DNA from: Clostridiaceae bacterium
GTDB taxonomy: Bacteria; Bacillota; Clostridia; Lachnospirales; Lachnospiraceae
Direction of reading: 5' to 3'
DNA length: 64,000 nt
NCBI GenBank assembly: GCA_902362725.1
Contig: CABIXM010000020.1
Location: forward strand, 1 to 64,000
The position numbers were made by a program, and so were the translations under genes. A model generated the notes under the pieces. It had not been told where the DNA came from. It did no database searches and worked only from the letters and a program-made list of their open reading frames with translations. Below are positions 38,159-45,861 of this stretch, one piece after another (the stretch's first letter is position 1; every line of letters begins with the position of its first letter).

Positions 38159-41100
38159 ATGAGTATTGGCGATGCCGAAATTAAAACACAGGAAAGAGTG
38201 CTCCGCTTCTTTAAAGATCCGGAGACCTTGGGCTACCAGTATATTGGTAACCTGTCAGATTATCAGAATAAGAACATCAAAGAAGATCGTCTGCGCCAGT
38301 ATCTTCGACTGAAGGGCTATGCAGACAAGCTGATTGATGCTGCTGTTATGCAGCTTCAGCAGGAAGCTGGGAATCTTTCGCGTGGGGTTTATGACGCCAA
38401 TAAGACTGTATATTCACGGCTGAAGTATGGCATTTCAGTCAGCGAGAGTCCAGAAAAACCTCCGGTGACGGTAGAGCTCATTGATGAGGCTAATCCGTTG
38501 AATAACGACTTTGCCGTCGCCGAGGAAGTGACGGTCGTTGAGCAATCAGAAAAGAGACCAGATCTTGTTGTTTATTTGAATGGAATAGCGGTGGCTGTTA
38601 TCGAGCTGAAGCGAAGCAGTATCTCCGTCTCTGAGGGTATTCGACAGAATCTGACGAACCAGAAGAATTCATTTATACAGAGCTTCTTTACCACGATGCA
38701 GTTTTGTATGGCAGGAAACGAATCGGAAGGACTGCGCTATGGAACGCTTCTGACAGGCGAGAAGTTCTACATGGAGTGGAAAGATGATGGCTTTAAGGAA
38801 CATGAGGACGAACGTGATCCTGTTGATGTTCGTATCAGTGAAACATGTGCAGGTATCGAGAATAAACTTCGTAGACAGATTTATGCCATGTTTGATAAGG
38901 AACGGTTCATTGATCTTATCATGAATTTTGTCGTCTTCGATAAAGGCATCAAAAAGGTATGCCGATACAATCAGTATTTTGGTATCAAACGCACTCAACA
39001 AAGGCTCAATAATCTGAGACCGGAGCTTCATGATCCTAATAGGGATCCGAATAAGCCACTGGGTGGCATTTTGTGGCATACGCAAGGCTCAGGTAAGACT
39101 TTGACGATGGTATGGCTTGCTAAGTGGATTCTGACGCATTGGGCGGAGCTTAATGCTCGTGTCCTTATCGTGACAGACCGAGATGAATTAGATGAGCAAA
39201 TAGAAAAAACATTTACTGGGGTGGATGAGAATATCGTTCGAACTAAGAGTGGTAAGGACTTGCTGAATCGTCTGAATGTATACGATGATTCGCTGATCTG
39301 TTCCCTGGTACATAAGTTTGGCCGTCGTGGCGGAGAAGCAACAGAAAATGACTATGATAAGTATATTGAAGAGCTGAAAGCCTCCCTCCCTGCTGATTTT
39401 GAGGCAAAGGGGAATCTTGTAGTATTTGTTGATGAATGCCACAGAACACAGTCCGGAAAGCTCCATACTGCGATGACGACTATCATGCCAAATGCTGTAT
39501 TTATCGGCTTTACCGGAACTCCATTACTGAAGAAGGATAAAAAGATCAGCATTGAAGTGTTCGGTACCTATATCCATGCCTATAAATACAATGAAGGTGT
39601 GGCCGACGGTGTCGTGCTGGATTTGCGTTATGAATACCGTGATGTTCCGCAGGATTTGTCGTCACAGGATCGTGTTGACCAGTGGTTTGACATAAAGACC
39701 AGAGGTCTCTCTTCTCGTTCTAAGGCAAAGCTCAAGGAGAAGTGGGGCACGATGCAGAAGGTATATAGCTCCCGCTCTCGTCTTGAAAAAGTGGCGTGGG
39801 ACATCATTCAGGACTTTAATATGAAGCCGCGTTTGATGGATGGAAACGGTAATGCGATTCTTGTAGCTGATGGTATTCCTACAGCTTGTAAGTATTACGA
39901 AATTTTTCAACAGATGGGCTTTAAGAAGTGCGCTATCATATCTTCCTATACTCCTAACAAGGGAGAATTGCGAACTGACACCGTCAGAGATGAGGATGAT
40001 ACTGAAACCTTCCTCAAATACGAGACGTATTTGAAGATGCTGGGGCTTGATCCGTCTGACCTTCCGAACGCAGGGTCGGTTCAGGCTAAGGTTGAGGAAT
40101 TTGAAAAGGAGGCAAAGCGGAAGTTTGTGGAGGAGCCTGCAAATATGAAGCTCCTTATTGTCGTGGATAAGCTGCTCACCGGGTTTGATGCGCCTCCTTG
40201 TACCTACCTTTACATCGACAAGAAGATGCAAGATCACGGCCTGTTTCAGGCGATATGCCGCGTCAACCGTCTTGATGATGATAGTAAGGACTTCGGCTAT
40301 ATCGTAGATTACAAGCAGCTGTTTGGACAGCTCCAGACAGCAATGAAGGACTATACTTCCGGTGCTTTTGAAGGATATGCTCCGGAGGATGTAAAAGGAC
40401 TTGTTAAGGATCGCCATGATGCTACTGTATCCTATTTTGAGGAAGTGTATGATGCGGTTGAGGAACTTTGTGAAGGTGTCGAGGAGCCTCGTGGTGAGAT
40501 CCAATACATCCATTATTTTTGTGGTGTCTCCGGTCAATCGGAAGAGAGTGACGAGATATACGTTCGCCTACGAGACAAGCTGTACAGGTTGATCAGCAGC
40601 CTTGTTAGGGCGTTTGCAGAGGCAAAGCCTTATCTGGTTGATGATATTTCATCCGGAAAGTTGAATGAGTACGAAAAAAAAGTTACTTTTTACATTGAAT
40701 TGAAAAAGACCATAGGCACTGCTAGCGGTGATTTTCTTGATCTAAAAGCTTATGAACCTGATATGCGGAAGATGATCGATAACTATATCACAGCAGCAGA
40801 TGCAGAGAAGATTGGCGATTTTGATGATCTTACTCTGCTGGATTTCGTAATAAAGCAAGGCGAAACACTTACTGGTGAAGGCGATACCGGCCACAAGGAA
40901 GGGGCAGCAGAGACTATCGAGAATAACATTCGTAAGAAGGTTATCGAAAAGGTTACTGTCAATCCGCGCTACTATGCAAAGATGTCAGAAATCCTTGATA
41001 AGCTCATCGAAGAACGTAAGCAGGGAGTTCTTGACTACGCTGAGATGCTTGAAAAATATATAAAGTTAGCCAAGGATGTTGATTGCCCGGAGGATAACGA

Positions 41101-41338
41101 TAAATATCCGGAAAGCATTCGTAAGAGTAAGGCGCTCATGGCCATTTATGACAATATCGGAGAGGATGAGAAACTTGTTATTCGAATTCACAAGGCCGTG
41201 AAAAAGCAAGCACTGTCTGGCTTTAGGGATAATCAGGTAGTAGTCAGAAGAATCAAAAAGGCTCTTTTTGAGATTTTGGGTGATGATTCTGAGGTGGAGC
41301 GCATCTATAAGATCATTGAGAAGCAGGAGGAGTATTAA
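38159..41338 (+). CDS. hsdR: type I restriction endonuclease subunit HsdR
   Basis: 1059 aa motor and nuclease. The N-terminal PD-(D/E)xK nuclease shows R-P-D-L-V-V-Y-L-N-G and V-I-E-L-K-R (about 140-165). The SF2 translocase has TQGSGKT (Walker A), V-D-E-C-H-R and F-T-G-T-P. The C-terminal helical domain is intact. AGGAGG precedes the start 16 bases after hsdS. Its stop codon overlaps the next gene's start by one base, which ties the metallopeptidase gene to this operon. Confidence 0.94.
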   Translation: MSIGDAEIKTQERVLRFFKDPETLGYQYIGNLSDYQNKNIKEDRLRQYLRLKGYADKLIDAAVMQLQQEAGNLSRGVYDANKTVYSRLKYGISVSESPEKPPVTVELIDEANPLNNDFAVAEEVTVVEQSEKRPDLVVYLNGIAVAVIELKRSSISVSEGIRQNLTNQKNSFIQSFFTTMQFCMAGNESEGLRYGTLLTGEKFYMEWKDDGFKEHEDERDPVDVRISETCAGIENKLRRQIYAMFDKERFIDLIMNFVVFDKGIKKVCRYNQYFGIKRTQQRLNNLRPELHDPNRDPNKPLGGILWHTQGSGKTLTMVWLAKWILTHWAELNARVLIVTDRDELDEQIEKTFTGVDENIVRTKSGKDLLNRLNVYDDSLICSLVHKFGRRGGEATENDYDKYIEELKASLPADFEAKGNLVVFVDECHRTQSGKLHTAMTTIMPNAVFIGFTGTPLLKKDKKISIEVFGTYIHAYKYNEGVADGVVLDLRYEYRDVPQDLSSQDRVDQWFDIKTRGLSSRSKAKLKEKWGTMQKVYSSRSRLEKVAWDIIQDFNMKPRLMDGNGNAILVADGIPTACKYYEIFQQMGFKKCAIISSYTPNKGELRTDTVRDEDDTETFLKYETYLKMLGLDPSDLPNAGSVQAKVEEFEKEAKRKFVEEPANMKLLIVVDKLLTGFDAPPCTYLYIDKKMQDHGLFQAICRVNRLDDDSKDFGYIVDYKQLFGQLQTAMKDYTSGAFEGYAPEDVKGLVKDRHDATVSYFEEVYDAVEELCEGVEEPRGEIQYIHYFCGVSGQSEESDEIYVRLRDKLYRLISSLVRAFAEAKPYLVDDISSGKLNEYEKKVTFYIELKKTIGTASGDFLDLKAYEPDMRKMIDNYITAADAEKIGDFDDLTLLDFVIKQGETLTGEGDTGHKEGAAETIENNIRKKVIEKVTVNPRYYAKMSEILDKLIEERKQGVLDYAEMLEKYIKLAKDVDCPEDNDKYPESIRKSKALMAIYDNIGEDEKLVIRIHKAVKKQALSGFRDNQVVVRRIKKALFEILGDDSEVERIYKIIEKQEEY

Positions 41339-43893
41339 TGCGCATTGTCATTTCTGGGATTCCGATTGATGTGCAAAAAAAGAATATAAAGAATATGCAC
41401 CTTCAGGTGAAACCACCGGATGGACATGTGGTAATTTCTGCGCCTTTAGCTGTTGATGATAAAGCAATAGAAGCTTATGCCAGAACTCAACTTGGCTTTA
41501 TCAAAAAGTCTATCGCTCAATTTCAAGATCAGCCAAGGGCATCAAAACGGCAGTATGTTTCCGGTGAGACGATGTATATCTGGGGAAAACAATATTTTCT
41601 TGTATTCACGCCAGACAATCAAAAGAACAGCTTCGAGATTCAGAACCAGAATATCGTCTTATCCATGAATACTAAGAGTACCGTGAAACAGCGAGATGCT
41701 TATGTGAAAGAAGAATATCGGAAAATTCTAAAGGAAGAAATAGAAAAATGTCTGCCTAAGTGGGAGGCACAGACGGGACTTAAATGTGATTCTTGGCAAA
41801 CGAAATACATGATCACAAAATGGGGAGCATGCAGTACAGATAAAAAGAAACTGTGGTTCAACTTGCAGCTTGTCCAGAAGCCGCATGCGTGCCTTGATTA
41901 TGTTATTTTGCATGAATTGACGCACTTGTTAACAAGAAAACACGACGTCACATTCATTGCACATATGGATAAGTATATGCCCAACTGGCGAGAGGTTCGT
42001 AAGGAGCTCAACGACAGCAGGCTGGATTATTATGAGGCACAGGATGAGAGCCCTCTTCAAAAACTGATTGATCAGTCACGTTACGATGACATCCGAGATG
42101 CTGCTATTGCCTTCATTCAGGAAGAGCAATCAGGGGATGCTAAGAAATCGTCGGTCATTGATGCGGAAATCGAAAATGTTATTCATATTGAACAGCCGGA
42201 AGAGGGAATAATTGCATTTGATGTTATTGCATCATGTGATGTTGAAATGCCGCCTGTTTCTAGAAAAGGATACTTTATTGAGCGGTGGCTGAAAATCCAT
42301 TGTCAGGTCACACTCGGTATTGACATGAGTGGCTTTCGTATCATGGCAGTTGGAGATTGTGAACCTCAGGAAGAATCTGATAATGATCGTCTTTCCGGGG
42401 AACTTGTGCCGCTCATTTCTCGTGATCAGTTTGAGTATGAGGCTGAAAAGTTCCTAGCGAGATATTGCCCTGAAACTTTAGACAAACCGATCAGAGTTCC
42501 GATTGAAAAAGTGGCCAGTGATATGAAGTTGCAGGTCATAGAAGATATTCCGTTGTCGGATGATCTTGCTTATTTTGGAACTGTTATCTTTGATAATGGA
42601 AATGTTCTTGATAAACATCGCAAGATTACAATTCGCAATGCTAAACGTGGAACAATATACCTTGATCCTCGTGTCTCCTATGAACGGTCTGTAGGGACAA
42701 AGCGTACTACTCTGGCTCATGAATGCTTCCATTGGTATCGCCATCAGCCTTATCATGTGTTGATGAAAATGATAGGTGCTAACGATAATCTTGGAATGGC
42801 TATCCAGTGTCAAATAGCTGCAAATAACACAGATTCAGATAAATGGAAGGCTGTAGATTGGATGGAGTGGCAAGCGAAAGGTGTTGCTCCCAGAATTTTA
42901 ATGCCTGAAAAAACGACTCGCATGAAGGTGGACGAATTGCTTTCAGAGTATGGTGGTTCTGAAAAAGCAAGTATTATAGACTACGAGAATGTAATAGATG
43001 AGCTAGCGGAATTGTTCGACGTGTCGAGGCAGGCTGCAAAAGTTCGACTGATTGAGTTAGGCTATTCAAAGGCTGAAGGTGTATACCCATTCGTAGATGG
43101 AAAGTATATTTGTGGGTATTCATTTAAAATAGGAACATTGAAGAAAAACCAGACTTTTACAATTCCCTATGCAGACTTGTTCAAGGCTTACTGCTTCGAT
43201 CGTAAATTTAAAAAGCTAATTGACAGCGGACAGTTTGTTTTTGTAGACCGTCACCTTGTAGTCAATAATAAGAAGTATGTAGGACACGATCAAGGCGGAA
43301 ATGCCACGCTATCAGGGTACGCGCTCTCTCATATGGATGAGTGCTGCGTAGTTTTTTCGAAGGGATATAGCTATCAATCGAAATACCAAGGCGCGAGATA
43401 TTACATACAGTTCATGAGAAACTCCGCTCCGGTTGAAAATCAGATAGAGTATTCCTTTGAATTCAATACGCACAACAAGGCGCTTCTTGAGCAGATTAAG
43501 AATGCAAAGCGCCGCTCTGAAGCATTGCGCAGATATCCCGGTTCTTTTGCGGAGACGCTGGTCGCATTACAAAAAGAGAGAAAACTCTCAAATAGGCAAT
43601 TGGCAGATGCCTCCCTTGTTGGTGAAAAGACCATTCAGCGGTTAAGAAATGATGAGGAATACCCGACTTCAGTTCAGACAGTTTTGGCATTATGCATAGG
43701 GTTGAAGCTGCCCCTACCAGAGGCTGAGATGTTTCTTGGTAAAACAGATTTTAAATTGAATTCTATGAAAAAGGAAGGTTATGTTTATCAATGTGTTTTA
43801 GCAGCTTGCACTGAGAATTCGATTTATGAAATAAATGAGATGCTCAAAGAAAATGGAATTACACCTTTGGGAAGTGATCCATTATTGCAGTAA
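41338..43893 (+). CDS. fusion of YgjP-like and ImmA/IrrE-like metallopeptidases with HTH-like tail, 851 aa
   Basis: Residues 1-240 are a YgjP/DUF45 (SprT-related) metallopeptidase: H192-E-L-T-H196, preceded by W-G-A-C-S. Stand-alone YgjP genes commonly follow hsdR. Residues about 370-620 form a second peptidase-like domain with H461-E-C-F-H465, resembling ImmA/IrrE proteins that cleave repressors. Residues about 745-800 look like an XRE-type HTH (LSNRQLADASLVGEKTIQRL). The frame is continuous and overlaps hsdR by one base. The product may link restriction to proteolytic signalling; this is inference. The double active-site arrangement is unusual. Confidence 0.75.
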   Translation: MRIVISGIPIDVQKKNIKNMHLQVKPPDGHVVISAPLAVDDKAIEAYARTQLGFIKKSIAQFQDQPRASKRQYVSGETMYIWGKQYFLVFTPDNQKNSFEIQNQNIVLSMNTKSTVKQRDAYVKEEYRKILKEEIEKCLPKWEAQTGLKCDSWQTKYMITKWGACSTDKKKLWFNLQLVQKPHACLDYVILHELTHLLTRKHDVTFIAHMDKYMPNWREVRKELNDSRLDYYEAQDESPLQKLIDQSRYDDIRDAAIAFIQEEQSGDAKKSSVIDAEIENVIHIEQPEEGIIAFDVIASCDVEMPPVSRKGYFIERWLKIHCQVTLGIDMSGFRIMAVGDCEPQEESDNDRLSGELVPLISRDQFEYEAEKFLARYCPETLDKPIRVPIEKVASDMKLQVIEDIPLSDDLAYFGTVIFDNGNVLDKHRKITIRNAKRGTIYLDPRVSYERSVGTKRTTLAHECFHWYRHQPYHVLMKMIGANDNLGMAIQCQIAANNTDSDKWKAVDWMEWQAKGVAPRILMPEKTTRMKVDELLSEYGGSEKASIIDYENVIDELAELFDVSRQAAKVRLIELGYSKAEGVYPFVDGKYICGYSFKIGTLKKNQTFTIPYADLFKAYCFDRKFKKLIDSGQFVFVDRHLVVNNKKYVGHDQGGNATLSGYALSHMDECCVVFSKGYSYQSKYQGARYYIQFMRNSAPVENQIEYSFEFNTHNKALLEQIKNAKRRSEALRRYPGSFAETLVALQKERKLSNRQLADASLVGEKTIQRLRNDEEYPTSVQTVLALCIGLKLPLPEAEMFLGKTDFKLNSMKKEGYVYQCVLAACTENSIYEINEMLKENGITPLGSDPLLQ

Positions 43894-43945
43894 TACAAGG
43901 AGAGCATGTAAGTTTAGAGGCGAGTCAGAAAGGGAGGCGCTTCAT

Positions 43946-44980
43946 TTGGCAAAGAAAAAAGACGAAATAATCATTCGTTCCAGCGCAGCGGAATACTTAA
44001 CCTATGTTGCCTCTGTTGGTGATCAGCAGGACAGCATTGAGATGCGCTACGAGGATGAGAATATATGGCTGACGCAGAAGATGATGGCCACACTGTATGA
44101 TGTGGATGTTCGAACCATAAATTACCATGTCAAAAAAATTTTTAGTGACAGTGAATTGCAAGAAGCGGCAGTTATCCGAAAATTTCGGATAACTGCTGCT
44201 GATGGAAAAAGCTATAGCACAAATCATTACTCCTTGGAGATGATCATTGCTGTAGGTTTTAAGGTCAATTCTGAGCGTGCGGTACAGTTCCGTAAATGGG
44301 TCAATCAGATTGCAAAGAACTACACCATCAAAGGCTGGGTCATGGATGATGAACGGTTGAAACGCGGAACCTATCTGACGGAAAAGTATTTCGATGAGCA
44401 ATTGGAGCGCATTCGTGAGATTCGGGCAAGCGAAAGAAAATTTTATCAGAAGATCACGGATCTGTATGCTACAGCCGTTGATTACGATAAAAATTCTGCA
44501 ACCACGAGAAGATTTTATGCGACCGTTCAGAACAAAATGCATTATGCAGTTCATGGTCATACGGCAGCGGAGCTGATCGTGGAAAGGGCCGATCATACAA
44601 AGGAGCACATGGGATTAACCACCTGGGCAGATGCTCCGGAAGGAAAGATTAAGAAAAGTGATGTTACGGTTGCTAAGAATTATTTGAGTCAGAATGAAAT
44701 GAAGCAACTGAACCGCATGGTTACGGCATACCTGGATTTTGCGGAAAACATGACGTTAAGGCATATTCCCCTTACAATGCAGGATTGGGAAAAAAGGCTT
44801 AATAGCTTTATCGAAATGTTTGATTATGGCATTTTACAGGATGCGGGGAAGGTGACGGCTGAAATTGCAAAGCTTCATGCAGAAACAGAATTTGAAAAAT
44901 ACCGTGTCATTCAGGATCGATTGTTTATGTCCGATTTTGATAAGTACATGCTTGAATTAGAGGAAAACGCAAAAAATTAG
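43946..44980 (+). CDS. RhuM family protein
   Basis: 344 aa from TTG 43946, chosen for its AGGGAGG site; the longer frame overlaps the previous gene. The N-terminal WLTQKMMATLYDVD and TINYHVKKIF helix-turn-helix-like segment, Y-S-L-E-M-I-I-A-V-G-F, and the central domain match the RhuM (virulence) family, found in genomic islands and often beside type I restriction genes. Biochemical role unknown. Confidence 0.85.
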   Translation: MAKKKDEIIIRSSAAEYLTYVASVGDQQDSIEMRYEDENIWLTQKMMATLYDVDVRTINYHVKKIFSDSELQEAAVIRKFRITAADGKSYSTNHYSLEMIIAVGFKVNSERAVQFRKWVNQIAKNYTIKGWVMDDERLKRGTYLTEKYFDEQLERIREIRASERKFYQKITDLYATAVDYDKNSATTRRFYATVQNKMHYAVHGHTAAELIVERADHTKEHMGLTTWADAPEGKIKKSDVTVAKNYLSQNEMKQLNRMVTAYLDFAENMTLRHIPLTMQDWEKRLNSFIEMFDYGILQDAGKVTAEIAKLHAETEFEKYRVIQDRLFMSDFDKYMLELEENAKN

Positions 44981-44985
44981 AAATA

Positions 44986-45177
44986 TGACGGCAAAATGCG
45001 ACGGCACTCTTCAAAAATGACGGCAAAAAGTGCCGTCAAATTCAAAAAAGTGACGGCAGAAAATGCCGTCATTCACAAAAAGCAGAAAATCATGACGGCA
45101 AAAAGTGCCGTCAAATCCAAAAAGTGGCGGCAAAAAATGCCGTCATATATTAAAAGTGACGGCAAAATCTGCCGTCA
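44986..45177. repeat. array of six 21-bp palindromes, about 32-bp period
   Basis: Unit TGACGGCA-N5-TGCCGTCA at 45018, 45051, 45093, 45125 (one mismatch) and 45157, plus a degenerate copy at 44986. Start-to-start distances are 32, 33, 42, 32 and 32 bp, about three helical turns. The linkers are A-rich. It lies six bases after the rhuM stop codon. Confidence 0.9.
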
Positions 45178-45453
45178 TTTCACATTATCAGGGGTTTCAG
45201 GGGCTTTTCCCCTGACCAGAAGCATTTTGGCGGTGACGTCACAAATGCGTATCTGGCAAGAGACTCCGAATTTATGAAGAAAAATCCCAGCGTATCCGCC
45301 ACGTAATTCTGCGTGCTTCCCGGTATAAAGAAATCTCCCACTCCATTCTACAATCATTTCATCCCACAAACAAAAATAAACAAGCGGACAGGCAAGCCCA
45401 CCCCACAGCTTTCATACAAATAAAGCAAGCCCATCCGCACCACAGGATGTAGA
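45178..45453. other. 276-bp gap with no gene
   Basis: Includes a CRE-like GGTGACGTCACA at 45227 and no other feature I can support. Composition changes here from AT-rich to GC-richer. Confidence 0.4.
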
Positions 45454-45651
45454 ATGGAGATGATACATGTAAGAAAACCAACATATTATTTCTGGAAATC
45501 CCCAGGTGCTTCGCAGGAGCAGATTCAAAGACAATATGACCTGCTAAAGCGCTGCGGCTTCCGGATTGCCCTTTACACAGACGGGCCGGAACAGAAGGAC
45601 ATACAGCAGGCGCTGAAAACCTTGATACGAAACCACTGGAAGGATTCCTGA
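45454..45651 (+). CDS. small conserved-looking protein, 65 aa
   Basis: Starts MEMIHVRKPTYYFW; compact alpha/beta character with a helix about 20-32 (S-Q-E-Q-I-Q-R-Q-Y-D-L-L-K-R-C-G-F) and another at the C-terminus. GC-richer than the cargo and like the integrase gene, 210 bases downstream. A role as recombination directionality factor is possible by position; no family recognised. Confidence 0.55.
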   Translation: MEMIHVRKPTYYFWKSPGASQEQIQRQYDLLKRCGFRIALYTDGPEQKDIQQALKTLIRNHWKDS

Positions 45652-45753
45652 ATTTTTGATTCCGACATTTGAACTGAGATTACCTAAGCATTCCAGGTAA
45701 TTGGTCTATAGGGTTATGCAAAGTGTTTGAATGAAAATTTCTGTCATTTTCTA

Positions 45754-45782
45754 TTTACAAACGAATATACACAATATATTAT
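45754..45782 (+). promoter_or_regulatory. probable integrase promoter
   Basis: TTTACA, 17 bp, TATTAT, in a strongly AT-rich stretch 79 bp before the start codon. A TATAAT at 45782 is an alternative -10. Confidence 0.5.
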
Positions 45783-45861
45783 ATAATTACATGAAGCTTA
45801 AATAAAAGAGTACAAACAAAAGACCAAGTAAAGAAAAATAGAAACAGAAAGGAAGACCAAC

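Noticed and set aside
44986..45177. CRISPR array
   Set aside because: Units are palindromes of 21 bp with short, A-rich, related linkers of 11-21 bp, no unique spacers and no cas genes.
44996..45277. 93-codon frame with repeated MTAKSAVK-like peptides
   Set aside because: The repeats follow the DNA palindromes and change frame between units; there is no ribosome binding site. It is a by-product of the palindrome array.
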